Origin: Sipunculus nudus
Lineage: Eukaryota > Annelida > Sipuncula > Golfingiida > Sipunculidae
NCBI GenBank assembly: GCA_026874595.1
Contig: CM049322.1
Span: forward strand, 58,683,886-58,747,885
Reading direction: 5' to 3'
Length of the DNA: 64,000 nt
Below are positions 42,402 through 54,755 of the stretch, piece after piece (positions within the stretch are counted from its first letter, which is position 1; every line of letters starts with the position of its first letter). The notes under the pieces are model-generated. The model worked only from the letters and a program-made list of their open reading frames with translations, had not been told where the DNA came from and made no database searches. The position numbers and the translations under genes are program-made.

Positions 42402-44365
42402 ACAAATTAAAAATTGTATTCACTCTACTGTATTAAATAATATGGATGCCAATCCATCCTTGTTATGGGATACCATAAAGTGTCAAGTAAGAGGAGAATC
42501 TCCTTTGCTGCAAATAAAAAGAGAAAATACAAAAATAAAATGTTAGAATTAGAAAGAGCACTGTGTAAGGCTCAATGTCAGTATAATCTATTTAAAAGCA
42601 TAGAAGATAAACTTACATGGGAAACTGCAGTCAAAAAGCATAAGAAATTTATTGAGGAAGAAACTGCAGGTGCCATTGCAAGATGTAGATGTAAATGGTA
42701 TAATGAAGGTAACAAACCAACTAAATATTTTTTAAATATGGAAAAAAGAAACTTTGAATATAAATCTATTATTAAACTTAAAGATGATACTGGGAAAATT
42801 CTTACAAATACAAAAGACATTCTGCAGGAACAAGTCCGATTCTATGAATCGCTTTATACATCAACAGGCACTGATGAAAATTTTTGAAAAAAATTCATAT
42901 CACTAGAAAATATCAAAACATTGTCTACAGATGATAAACAAGATTGCGATCGAGAATTCACATCTACAGAAATACTTAAGACACTTAAATCTCTTCAGCT
43001 CAATAAAACACCTGGACCTGATGGTCTTCCAATAGAATTTTACAGAGTATTTTGGGATGAAATAAAAGAACATTATATAAACGCAATAAAACATTCTTTT
43101 GAAACAGGCAACTTACCATCCACTTTGCGTCAAGGAATTCTCTGCTTAATTCCAAAGAAAGGCAAGGATACAGTACTTTTAAAGAATTGGCGTCCTCTTT
43201 CAATGTTAAATACTGACTACAAGATCATTGATAAAACTCTAGCTAACAGACTTAAGAATGTATTAGAAAATTTAATAAGTCCAGACCAAACAGGGTTTAT
43301 TAAAAACAGATATATAGGAGAAAATATTTAAAAAATTAAAAAATTACAGATTTATTCGCCTATTAAAAAAAACATAATTTAGAAAGTTACTTCATATCAA
43401 TTGATTTTGAAAAAGCTTTCGATTTCTTAGAATGGACCCATATTCAAAACACCCTAGATTTATTTAATTTTGGAAATATATTTAAAAAATAGACAAACAT
43501 ACTCTACTCTGATATAAGCAGTTGCATAATAAACAGAGGTTGGTCAAATGATTATTTTTCTATAACTCGTGGTGTTAGATAAGGATGTCCCGTATCTCCA
43601 TATCTATTTATTTTAGCTTCAGAAGTATTAGCAATCAAAATTCGAAATAATCCCAAAATACCAGGAATGAATGTGGCAGGCAAAGAACACAAATTAATCC
43701 AATATGCAGATGACACAGCCCTGTTTCTGACTGGAGGTTACCACTCAATAAAGGAAGCACTCTTAACATTTAAACATTTTCAGGAAATATCAGGTCTCAA
43801 GGTAAATTTAGACAAAACTGTTATTATGCCAGTAATAGATGACAATAAAAATATAAATCAGAGTATCCATAATTTTGGACTCAAATGGTGTACAGACCCC
43901 ATTAAAGTTTTAGGTATCAACATACATCCAGACTGGCGGATAATGAAAGACATAAATTACAAGAAAATACTGAGTAAAATAAAAACAACTTTAAATATAT
44001 GGTCGACAAGAACTATGACACTATCAGGTAAAATAACAATTATAAAATCTCATATCCTGTCACAGTTGATTTATGCCTTACAAGTCTTGCCAAACCCTCC
44101 ATCCAGTTATATAAAAGAAATTGACTATTTGTTGTATAAATTTATTTGCGGTAAGCAGGAAAAAATAAAGAGAACAACCTTAATTGCACCAGTTAAAAAA
44201 GGGGGACTAGGTATGACCCATTTAAAATCAAAAATGGAAGCTTTAAAAATTGGATGGATCAAAAGGTTTGTTTCTTGTCCAATTGATGAAGGATGGAGAC
44301 AAATAGTTAATGTGCAGCTTAGAAAATTAGGCCCCCTTATATTCAAATGCAATCTAAAATCTTAA
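42402..44365 (+). pseudogene. L1/Tx1-like reverse transcriptase
   Basis: Pieces in order: linker with FNMEKR-type NMEKRNFEYKSI and YESLYTS; LNKTPGPDGLPIEFYRVFW; GILCLIPKKGKD; NWRPLSMLNTDYKI; QTGFIKNRYIGENI. Then motif A YFISIDFEKAFDFLEW (about 43390), TRGVR-stop-GCPVSPYLF, the catalytic QYADDTALF near 43690, and the thumb GLKVNLDKT and LGINIH. The TRGVR box lost a Gln to a stop codon. Stops also fall at about 42400, 42885, 43330 and 43490. Confidence 0.8.
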
Positions 44366-45250
44366 GATTTTAGTTATTTCAAGAACTCCTGTCATATCTT
44401 TTGGAAAGAAGTACTTGAGCTTTGGGGTAAATATAACTTTAAAGAAGATGTAAATATATGCAATAAAATTTTATCAGAACTAATATATTTTAATTCTCAT
44501 ATTAAAGTAGATAACACCATTGTCTACTACAAGGCTATGTACAGTGCTGGAATAACAAGTATTAAAGACATCACCAAACATACTGGAGATAAATTTGTTT
44601 TTTTTTACCCCATGCTGAATTAACAGATATGTTTAAAATAAATATAAACAAAATGCAATACATGAGCATTATAGATGCAATTCCAACACAATGGAAGAAA
44701 ATCCTAATATCAAATAAATTTGAAAATACAACACACAAATCAAACCTTGAACGAATCATGGAGATGAAAAGGGTTACTTATACAGTATATACAGAATTAC
44801 TTCTTAATATATGCACAAAACCTTCGAAGATCATAGAAAAATGGAACAAAGATATGACAGCGGTTGCCATGAACTTTTGTTTGAGGCCTTTAGTAATATA
44901 AAAAAGATAACAATTTCAGAAAATTTAAGAATCTTCCTATTTAAACTTCTTCACAGATGTATAGCCTTAAATCCTTTTTTATACCGAATAGGAAAAAAAG
45001 AAACCACAATGTGTTCTTTATGCATGTCTCAGGAAGAAACGCTGTAACATTTGTTTTACGAATGTAGAATAGCACAAAACTTGTTACTCCAAGTGAAAAA
45101 TTGGTTGTCAAGTGTTCAGATCATGGTAAATGAAGAGAATATTAATAAAATAACTGTAATATTTAACACGACAAATAACTGCATAATTGATATGATGCTT
45201 CTTTTAACCAAAAAAATACATATAAAACTGCAAATGCAATAATACGATAT
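44366..45250 (+). pseudogene. L1/Tx1-like LINE C-terminal region with CCHC finger
   Basis: It has helical, charged segments in two overlapping frames (44629-44901 and 44811-45047). These are followed by MCSLCMSQEETL, a stop, then HLFYEC, giving C-x2-C...H-x4-C. This is the terminal zinc finger usual in L1-group LINEs, broken by one stop codon. Confidence 0.65.
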
Positions 45251-47540
45251 ATGAAATGACATACGATTGAATGGCTTAACAGCAATTAATATTAAATGGG
45301 CCCAATCACCCATCTGACCTTTAGAAAGTTAATCCGGTGGAGCCGGATATGGGCCAGAAAACGTGGATATCACCACAAACAGGCTGCTTGTTTTGTTTAT
45401 ATTAACGAGTTTATAATATGCCGGGGTCCGCCAAAATAAAACTAGATGACCATAGGTCGAGCGCGTGCCGAAAATAAACTAGAAATTGGCAACTGATTGT
45501 GCAATGAAGAAGAGAAAGAAAATGCGCCAAAGTTTGTGAAGACCATACTTATATTGACAAAGTTGTGAGGGAAATAAAATTTTGACTTGTTTTGATGACT
45601 TTGACCCTAAACTTTGACCTATATAAATAATATACGTAAATCGTTTCTACTTACGATATGTTTAAGTTAAAAAGTTATTCCTGTTGAACAGTACCCTGTA
45701 TAGTTCTATATGTAAGACACAATAACCAATAAGAAAGCTCAATTTAGGACAACTGACAAACAGACAGACATACTAACAATGTGAAACATCTGATATAACA
45801 AGTGACTAGACAATCTGATGGAGAAGGTGCACAGAAATAAATTGAGCTATAGTTTTTCTAGGTTAGCTTTAAAGTTTTGGAGATATGCCCAAAAAAAAGA
45901 TATGAAGAAGAGTTTCAAGTGCAGCGCCCCATAGTGGATTTTTTTTTCCAAAAATATAAAACCACTTTTGAGATATTAATGTACGACATGAGCTGGCAAG
46001 TTCCAAAAGGATTCCTGCTAAACTGTGGCCTGTAGAAAACATATACATTGAAGTTATGATAGCATAACACTTTTTCATGGCAGGCGGCCTCAATATTAGT
46101 AGTTTAGACATGTTATACTAAAGAGTAAATGACATATTTGAAATAATCATCTAATTATAGTGAATATATATTATACATGTATGATTATAATAATTAATGT
46201 TATCTTATCTAATCTAAAACTTCAGTGAAATTTTTAACTTTTTAAATTACAAAATTCAGCCGTGTTACAGATGTAGAGGCAAACTTTCCAAATTTTGAGA
46301 AGTAGTTAGCTCTCTGTCAAGATGAACTTGAAGTAAAATTTATTTTTCTAGCTTTCCCTCACTAATTTTTTAACTAACAGATGTCAGCGTTTTCTCGACC
46401 TTTTGAGAAAACTCTTTCAGGTTCAGCTCTAGAGATAAACAAGATTGCTAAGACTTTCAGAGTCAATGAAATATAGTTTAGATGCATAATGGAATACTCC
46501 CTTAAAGCCTGGACAGTGGAATCGTCATGATTTTCTGTGGAGCGGTGAACCATTTCTGCTTCAATATGTTAAAATCTCCCTTCACCACAAATACAGGATT
46601 CAGTAGGTCTGCATATCGTTCTACTGAAGCACATCATTCCAGGATGTCTGGGTAACGTTTGAGGGAAGCAGCTTAGCAAACGCATAGACTGCCTTTGCTT
46701 ATGGCTACTAGTATTGATTACAATTGTTATTTTCTTTTTAAAATATGGTGTCTGAAAGCAAATAAATTTAACGAACGAAACCCACAATCGAAGCCTGAAG
46801 CTTGAAACATGGACTTTTCATACTATATAGGTCAGTTTTTCCAAGCACGTCACATAGTTATTGATTAGTAAGCCTGGTATATATAATTACATGCAGATAA
46901 AATAGGATTTATCTGCAACAGCAGACTTAGAGGACTACAAATGTACTTTGCAAAATTACAGTAATACTGTACCTAAAATTGTGTGATTAATTTAATAAAA
47001 AATATTTTTCTCTTATTTAAATTAATATATAATCGTACCTGATGTTATAAAGTTTTCTTTAACTTATATCTGTATATATTGGTATTGGAAGGTTTCTCAC
47101 TGCAATAATCTTTCAATTATTATTTTGCTTCAAACCGTTCATCTGATTTATTGATAATACTTTCCTCTGGTAGCTGATTCCAGTCTGTTCTAGTTTTATG
47201 GAATAAAATAATGTTTATATGATTGAGTATTGGACTTATTTAGTTTAATAATTGCCTTTGAGCAAAGGGTCAGTGTTAGAATTTTAATCAAAGAAAGTAG
47301 CCACCACTGGTCATCACTTACATAAACAACTGCTGGCCCAGCCTTGCCCTAAAAAGGCACATCAATTAAAAGGAAGTAATATATATTAAAAGTACTTTGC
47401 AGAGCTATTTATTTGAACTAGGATTAATGATCTATTACCCTCTAACTAAGATCTAACTAAGAAAACTTGATGTCAAGTGTCCAGTAGTCAGACTTTGCGA
47501 CTTATCGGTCTTACCTTACTGATCTACACATGCGTGACCA
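45251..47540. other. Intergenic stretch, nothing recognised
   Basis: AT-rich DNA with open frames below 85 codons. No domain, tandem repeat or clear element ends were found on either strand. Confidence 0.3.
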
Positions 47541-47636
47541 GCACAGGTACTGCCTAATGTGTTCCCCTCAGAGGCCAGAACCTTTGGTGGGAGTTAAAGC
47601 TCCCACCACTTCTCCCCTGGGTCCGCCACTGAAGCC
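47541..47636 (-). repeat. CAGTGGCGGAYCCAG family fragment
   Basis: On the minus strand it reads CAGTGGCGGACCCAGGGGAG followed by a G-rich, then TTAACTCC stretch. Related starts occur at about 48455 and 51828 on the plus strand. This is a short terminal piece of a dispersed repeat of unknown class. Confidence 0.4.
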
Positions 47637-48260
47637 AGTCCTCTGCAAAAGGCGTTTCGCAACAAGGGCCCTTCTAGCTCCTCATATATGTAACCACCAC
47701 CTTAGGTTACATGATTTTTACGTTTGTCAGCATTGCTGTGTTTATATCCTTCACGGACGCGTTATAAGAACTTTTCATAACTAAACCAAAGTTACCCACA
47801 GAGCATTAATAGTTACACAGAGGAAGTCCGAACTCACAACTCTTTTGCAAAAAGTGGTTTATTGGGCACCTTCAAACTTAATAATCAATAAACTTAATAT
47901 TTTGGTCTTTTCTATAGGTGATGACAGGTAGTTAACCATCATGTCATATTTATTTGTGGTGTGCCAATTAATCGAGTATATCGATGATTAATCTTTTTTT
48001 TCATAATCGATCACAGACATGTTTATGTATGCACTTCCAATGAAGTCAGATTATCCCGATAGAATATTCTTATCGTGTCAGAGATATAAGAAAGACGGGT
48101 CACAAATCAGCGAATAGTATTAAAATTTAATCTTGTGCAACGAATAAGTATGCACAACCTTCGCCACATTTTACTTATCTTACTTGTGTAAGTATGTTAA
48201 TATGAACGTCCGTTTCCATGGTGATTGATGCGTCTTTTCCGGCATCTTTTAATTAACGTA
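47637..48260. other. Intergenic stretch, nothing recognised
   Basis: AT-rich, with no repeat structure and no coding signal. Confidence 0.3.
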
Positions 48261-48274
48261 TCGGCTGATGGGAA

Positions 48275-48405
48275 ATACTAGTATATATCGCCTGACTCGC
48301 GCACACCGGCAGACTGACACAGCGGCAGACTGACAAGCATTAACATCGGCTCAAGAGAAGTATTTCATACATTATGTATTTGTCAACTTTAAGTCGGTAA
48401 GCTTT
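48275..48405 (+). promoter_or_regulatory. Candidate core promoter with short first exon
   Basis: A TATA-like AGTATATATCG (48282-48292) is followed about 25-35 bases later by a GC-richer segment with a doubled GGCAGACTGACA. A splice-donor-like CGGTAAGC lies near 48396. The arrangement fits a TATA promoter and a short 5' UTR exon reading to the right. No downstream coding exon could be recognised, so this is a guess from signals only. Confidence 0.25.
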
Positions 48406-48449
48406 CAGGTTTTTATTTATTTTTTTTCAAATGTCTCGTTTTCTATTGT

Positions 48450-48557
48450 GTACAGTGGCGGGTCCCAAAAATTCAAAAACAAGGGGCGCTAATACTAGGT
48501 TGGCGGTTGAAGAATATTATAAAAACAAAGTTCTTTAATTGTGCATTTATTTTTTAA

Positions 48558-48594
<37 letters not shown>

Positions 48595-48810
48595 GTAATA
48601 TATTTCAGTCTATGAAAAATATAAATATTTGATTTTAACGTAAATATTTTCATCTAGCTGTGAATAAAATCTACACGCATGTTTTCATTAAAGTTAGTGA
48701 CAGGTACATGGGGGAGGGTGGGGGAGGGGGGTGTCCATCTCCCATACTCTGATTCTAAACATGTAATGTAAAGAGGACATTCTGAGGCACCTTTCACAAC
48801 GTTTATGAGG
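48450..48810 (+). repeat. CAGTGGCGG family member with (TA)n
   Basis: It starts CAGTGGCGGGTCCCAAAAATT. It includes the (TA)n tract at 48560-48592, a G-rich strip near 48710-48735, and ends with ACATGTAATGTAAAGAGG and ATTCTGAGGCACC. The member at 51828-52250 shares the last words (ACATGTAAAGGGAG, ATTCTGAGGCAC). Confidence 0.4.
48560..48592. repeat. (TA)n microsatellite
   Basis: A run of about 16 TA dinucleotides. Confidence 0.9.
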
Positions 48811-49069
48811 ATTTTCTGCTTCTCAACTTATAATGTATTAAATGTCTTTTAGGGGGTGGGGGTTAAAATTTTCATATTTGTGATTCTTTATATTTAGGAT
48901 ATGAACTGGAACATGTATATAAATTGTAACTTGTTGATGTTAATGGTGAAAATGCACATCTACATTTATAACCTGCAAAATATCATCCTTTAAATGTAAT
49001 TCTCGGGGTAAATTCATTAATATAATCAGGTCTTGTGTAAACTTTTCGTTTGACCATGCAGCCTCAGCG

Positions 49070-50576
49070 CTTACACTCTAAGAAAAAAGGGTTCCAACAA
49101 GAACCAAAAAGGGTTCTTTAGCATGGACTGAGTGGGAAACTTTTCAAGGTTCAAGCTTGAACTTTCAGGCTATACAGAGTTTGCGAGCACCTAGCACATT
49201 TCCGATTAGTTTTCACAAAATTAAATTAATTTCCTTGTTATCGTTCTGCGTTCTGAAATTTGATAACTCGGGCAAATGTTGTTTTTTCCTGCAAGAATTT
49301 CAATTTTTTGGTATAACAAAATTGAATACTTCGCACTGTATCTCTTATCTGCACACACCAAAATGCCTATAAGAATAGAACATCCACGATGAACAGAGTG
49401 TCCTGTTTTTGTGGATTTAATATCTGTTGATCGCCAAAAAATATATATTTTCGATGAATTATTTATGTGTTATTGGGTATTTGTTTATCTCTTGTGAGTC
49501 CAGATCCTTTTTTGTAGTCATTCTGTATTATAAATATAATACTTCTCTGCTTTACAAAATAAAATATATAAACTCGCAGCAACATATAATCGATACACAA
49601 AAGGTGATGCAACTAGTGTCTTGTACGATGTTTGTATGGCTATTACAGCTGATACGCCTTGGCGAGCGATTTAAACGTATAGAACCGATAAGCTGTATGA
49701 TTGGCGATAAAGTCCCAATACTGCGACGGTCGAACTAAACTCTGATTCCATGTCACAACTTCCCTTAACTGCATGGAGCGTACTGGGTAGGGAAGGGTAC
49801 GGAGCATCGATCTGTAAAATATGAGGTATATATTACCAGCAGTTGAGATTTAATTAATATACGAAGGTTCCGGTCTATAAAGTCGCTAATTAGAACTCTC
49901 TCTGTCTCTCTGTCTCTCTCTCTCTCTCACTCTCTCACTGAGTGGGGATTGCATTTCGAATGTTAATGTTGCGTATCGTTAACTTCTAATGTTTTGCCAA
50001 GAATCCCGAAATAAATATATATACCACAAAAAATGTTAAATTATTTGAATTGTAGTTGAATAAAATTATTATTAACATAATATGGATGTATTTTTGACCA
50101 AGGTGTGTTAACATAGAATGCGTAATTATCCTTTTTCACTAACTGACTTAAAATACTTACTACCTTGCTTTCAAATTAGTTGTAGTCTTCTTAAAGCTAT
50201 AGATGGTGAACATAGACAAAAATAACCTTTTTTTTTTGCTTTGTGATACACAATGCTAATTGCGGTTTTAAACACATTTTTAATGATTTAGACATTTACC
50301 TGGAATAACGTACCATGTTATAATCGTCAGCCATATCACAACAAAAATCCACTCTTCCTTTTTATTTGCACTCTTGCTAGCCAGACAGATTTATCAAGTT
50401 CCTGCAAAGAGCAAGAATGGATGGGTGACCAGAAATTTAAATAATCAATGCAACACCAGGTTAATTAGAAGATGCCTTAAACGATTGTGTAATTAAGCGT
50501 AACCACGCCTTGAGAGGCCCAGTTCTGTCCCTCATGTCCATATGTATTGAAAACCCCAATAATAAAGTTTCTAAAA
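49070..50576. other. Intergenic stretch with a short hairpin
   Basis: An imperfect repeat of AAGGGTTC words at 49088-49125 can fold on itself. A TC-rich strip occurs at about 49897-49940. No gene is recognised; frames of 60-103 codons have no motif. Confidence 0.3.
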
Positions 50577-51152
50577 CATAATATTTGGAAATGTGCATAA
50601 TTTTGGACTGACAACATAAGAGCACATGGATTATGTGATATATCGGAATAAAATATGAGAATTCTCCGAAAACCTAGCTTATATTTCGTTATTTACATTA
50701 ATTGGCAGAGCATGTCGACCGCATGTGGGTAATTTTATTTGACATTTGATTGCATGTTGTTTCGTTATTGTAACTCTGACGAAACAGATAATATTAGGAT
50801 ATAATGATTTCAGTTTTCACGAAACCAACGTCAGGGAAGAAAACAATATAACGGTTAAAATCTATAGCTCTTTAAACAATAATTCATGTACACAGGTATA
50901 AGGGGTTGCGTAAAATTTCATAGCTATATTGCGTTTGATCAGCATATATAAACTTTTATTATTTAAGTTAGGCATTCCCATAAAGCTTCTATCCCCGGCT
51001 ACTTACATATGTAATTAAGTCACATAAATATAACATAGCGTCTAAATGGGACCCGTCTAACTGGGACCCGCCTAACTTGGACCCGTCCAGCTGGGACCGT
51101 CTAAATGGGACCCGTCCAACTGGCGCCCGTCCAACTGACACGTAATCCTCTT
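50577..51152. mobile_element. Dispersed ~575-bp repeat with ACCCGTCCAACTGG minisatellite, copy 2
   Basis: Same family and orientation as 16934-17512. It starts TTGGAAATGTGCATAA, carries GATATATCGGAATAAA and GACGAAACAGATAATATT, and ends with seven or so 14-17-bp ACCCGTC(C/T)AACTGGG units, then ACGTAATC. The two copies differ by point changes and small indels. Confidence 0.65.
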
Positions 51153-51827
51153 GTTTCCTCTCTGGCCTGGGACATTGTCTCATATTTGTGAGATTTCTAC
51201 TGGGTATTCCAGATTAACGTATTTATACAAAGAGGATATAAACTCGCACGAGTAAATCCATAAAGTAATAAGTTCGTTTAATGTCAGCACCTTACAGGAA
51301 ATGATCTGTGTCCCTTGAGTTTGGGTGTGCCACATTAGCAGAGTCTTTTGTGAGTTGTGTGAACAGATTCATTTAATCATAAATCCCTGAATAATGTATT
51401 AATGAATCCAGTCCGCTTGTCTCGGGACTAAGAATGAATAATAAAAGCAGGCCCCCTGGAAATAATGAAAAGGCTATTGTATGAAGCTCCTTAAAGCTAC
51501 TGTATGAAGTTCCGGTAAGTGCTGGGTAAGTGCTCTAGGGAACACCAGATAGCAACAACACGCGGGGGCTTGACCCTGTACCGACACACAAAATGAATAT
51601 ATCTGACTGAAGGTTTTAAAATAACATGATTACTCATTTTTCACATGCCTGCATAAGAATGCATAGATACGAAAAACTCAAATTATGAGAACATACACTC
51701 TTATATTTTTTTCAAAATATTTCTTCTCAGCTAGATAATGTATCCTCTATAGGCTTATATGTATATTTTTAGGTAATACTTTATACTTCCAAAATAAACT
51801 CGTCAAACTAGAAATAACATGAACAGG
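51153..51827. other. Intergenic stretch, nothing recognised
   Basis: No coding signal. A small local duplication (AAAGCTACTGTATGAAG / AAGGCTATTGTATGAAG) occurs near 51470-51510. Confidence 0.3.
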
Positions 51828-52195
51828 GGCGGATATATGATTTTGGAATGTGTGTGTGGGGGGGTCACATAGCGAGGTCAAGAAGTGGGAAGGGGGCTTA
51901 AGGGTGCTGCATACATGCAAACTTGAAAATGCGAAAGAGAAAGCCTCCTGGATGGCGCTGATTTTCCCCGCATATCTCCCCACCTCTGTTATATAGATTC
52001 TATATATTTTATTGCTAATTATAATAATAAATAAAATTTAATAAGTGACTTTAGAGGAGGTTATCAGGGGTGTCCCTCACACATTTATATGACGGAACAA
52101 ATGTTAAATCAGTAGTGCACACATGTAAAGGGAGTATTCTGAGGCACATTCTGCAGAATATGTATTGGGACACTTTAATAAAAACAAGGAAATAT

Positions 52196-52244
<49 letters not shown>

Positions 52245-52250
52245 CGTTAT
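51828..52250 (+). repeat. CAGTGGCGG family member with (TA)n, second copy
   Basis: It starts GGGGCGGATATATGATTTTGG and has a GTGTGTGTGGGGGGGTC strip. The shared ACATGTAAAGGGAG and ATTCTGAGGCAC words follow, and it ends with the (TA)n run at 52201-52240. Confidence 0.4.
52201..52240. repeat. (TA)n microsatellite
   Basis: About 19 TA dinucleotides in a row. Confidence 0.9.
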
Positions 52251-53116
52251 GTATTTCCTTATTTTAAGGTACATGTTAGGCAGCTCGTAGACAGGCATGA
52301 ATAATATAAGGTAAGGCTGGTCTCTTCAATAGTTTCTGAAAGGATATAAGGACCGTAAAAGATTTAAGTAAACTGTCACCTGAGACACACTTATGTTTAC
52401 TACAGGCCCTGTGTCTGTGTGAGCCATGTCACTACGGTTTATAAGGGGTTTCAAGCCCTGGCACATTTATATTAAATGCGAGAACGTCACTCTATAAATG
52501 CAACAATGCCAAACTATGTAATAATGATAACACTATGACCATAGATTATAAAGTGGCCCTTAGGCAAATCTCTGTCATAATTTCTGTATATTATATATGG
52601 CCAGGTCTATTAAAATACATCACCTTCTATTGTCATGGGACCTGACGTTGAATTGCATTCAACAGAAGTACGTATGTCACTTCAGTCTTGGTCTAGCGCC
52701 AGATCGGCTCTCTGACATTATGGCCAGATCACTGGCTTGCCAGAGTGCTTGGACATCTATCTTTGAGGATCGCAATATAAGGCCTCATGAGGATGCAAAT
52801 ATTTTCATTTTTTTACGCCTCATTGGTAACAGGTATCATGGCACTTCAAATAAATCCACTAGACCTTTTAATAAGTTTCTTTTCTCTCCAACGACACCTA
52901 CCATGTGTCTGAAATATTTCGTAATAACCCAATATATTCATATATTGTTCTGCATGTATGGGAGATTTCTGTCTGCGGTCTGCCTGCCGACTGTATGCAG
53001 AGCACTGGTTATAAAGCGTGGCCTGATCTTGCAGGGTGGTCCTCGATTTGGCTTCTGTCACGACTCAGTAGAGGGCCCTAACTGAGTCGTCTTTGTCACG
53101 GCTAGTTTTGGTCAGG
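52251..53116. other. Stretch with a long but unsupported open frame
   Basis: A 162-codon frame (52597-53085, +) is the longest here. Its composition is ordinary, it has no recognisable domain and no repeated family, and its end lies next to a SINE. I do not call it a gene. Confidence 0.3.
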
Positions 53117-53118
53117 AT

Positions 53119-53365
53119 AACGGCTTCTGTGGCTCAGGGGTGGACCACATGACTCAAAGTCGGGAGATCGTGAGTTCGAATTTCAGGCGAGGCAGTGAGA
53201 TTTTATACGGTCGGCCCCCACCCGTGATGAGCGCTATGCTCGCTGTGATCAACGGCCGTGTTGCACTCACAAATGTGAGTGGTATGTGGTATGACCCAAC
53301 AGTGGGGACGATTACCAACCCAGGGTCCGCAGGTGCAGTTGTCTCCGGGCCAGATTGACGCCAGG
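53119..53365 (+). mobile_element. tRNA-derived SINE, family A copy 2
   Basis: The head is CGGCTTCTGTGGCTCAGGGG with box A (TGGCTCAGGGGTGGA), and box B is GAGTTCGAATTTC about 40 bases on. The family body follows (GGTCGGCCCCCACCC, GTATGACCCAACAGTGGGGA, ACCCAGGGTCCGCAGG). On the same strand as copy 3. Confidence 0.7.
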
Positions 53366-54755
53366 ATATAAAAATAGAGGAAGCGTGTGATACTGCCCTG
53401 TCACGCAGTCCGAAACCGGAATGGCATTTTGCAGATGAACATATACGTAGTTAAGTTTGCATAAAAAATGGAAGCGTTTCCCTCCGCCAATAAAAACGTA
53501 TATTAATTTCATACTGAATTTGTGACCCTGTGATTTCTCGATCAAGTTGGTGTTTGTACTCTGCACCTTGTCCAGCACCAGGTCGCAGACCCAGCCAAGC
53601 ACAACAGGCTGAACCATGTCACTTGTTACATGTACTTTGCAGGAGCACTACCGAACCAGTCAAAATGTCTTGCAGGAGTCTAAATGAGTCCCTTGGCATG
53701 TCTGGTGTGTACAGGCAAAGGATGGGTGGATATGGGTAAAACAATTACAGTGAATCACGGGTAACACATTTTCACCAAACGTTTTGACATTACTGCTTCG
53801 TCAGTATTAAGAATAATAAACTCTTGCAGTATTGTAGTTGTATCTGACTATCAGTTCTGGCCAGTCGAGTATATAAGTCGGGGTCTGACTGACAATAATT
53901 TTCTTGTTAAAAGATCACTGTAAACATGTAAACAAGAATTTGAGACATCCTTTCGCGTTTCTGTTGGCTCAAACATATTTAACCTTGAAAGAGTGTTTAT
54001 TTTTAGAAATATGTAATTTTTTATTAAGATATAATATAAAGGGTTATAAATACAATAGAGCTTAGTCTCCTTTGGTAAGAGTTATCTTATGTGTAATGAT
54101 AAAAGACGACAATGTTTCTACTCTGATGCTTTATTCCTTTAAACAAGAAGAAGATTCTCACTTCGCATGCAGTCTTCGTTTCAAAATATAAACAGATATT
54201 TCAATTTGAGAAGTGTTTTGTTTTCTTTTAGCTCCCATTGAAGTTAAATAAGAAACGAAAAGGTTTACCTTTACACTGTTGAAATAACGAGGATTTCTAC
54301 TTTTATTTTTTGGGCTGCCGTAGATCAGATGTGATGAAACCTGTATACCCTGTCATTACAGGCATAAATCTGAGTAATATAATGTAGAATTGTTAAGTTG
54401 AAATTAATATGGAATAGAATATTATATTGAATAAAATAATACAGCATTGTGAAGTCATATTGAAGGCTGAATTAAATTATATTTGTCACTAAAATGTCTT
54501 TAAGTAAATTGTGTAGACTTGTTTTGAGTTTTGAATTTTATAAAATTACCATGGTTAAAATCTGACATTTGGTTGTGAAACACGGCAAAAGCAATAGCTA
54601 CCTGGAGGATAAGGGCAAAGCTAGAGGTAAATCTAAAATGTGCAGCAGAATGTTTAGGCTTGTTCAAATATTTACTTGCAACAATACACGTGCTGGGAGA
54701 GTTTTCTTTGATTTGCACCAGACTTTAAGTGACAATGTTTGTCCTAACTGGAAAC
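53366..54755. other. Intergenic stretch, nothing recognised
   Basis: AT-rich toward the right, with no element ends or coding signal recognised. Confidence 0.3.

Larger units (their letters stand above)
41641..45250 (+). mobile_element. L1/Tx1-like LINE, 5' truncated
   Basis: One ORF2-like sequence from the start of the endonuclease to the C-terminal zinc finger, all on the plus strand with about ten stops and frameshifts. It begins exactly where the BEL 5' LTR ends (SLNVRGLG at 41645), so ORF1 and the 5' UTR are absent. The 3' end is not sharply defined; homology fades after 45250 and no long poly-A is seen. Confidence 0.8.

Noticed and set aside
47530-47784. 84-codon frame with several Cys and His residues resembling a zinc finger
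   Set aside because: Cys/His spacing does not match any finger class, and part of the frame overlaps a dispersed CAGTGGCGG repeat.
52597-53085. 162-codon plus-strand frame
   Set aside because: No domain, transmembrane pattern, repeat family or splice signals support it. A frame of this length can occur by chance in 64 kb.
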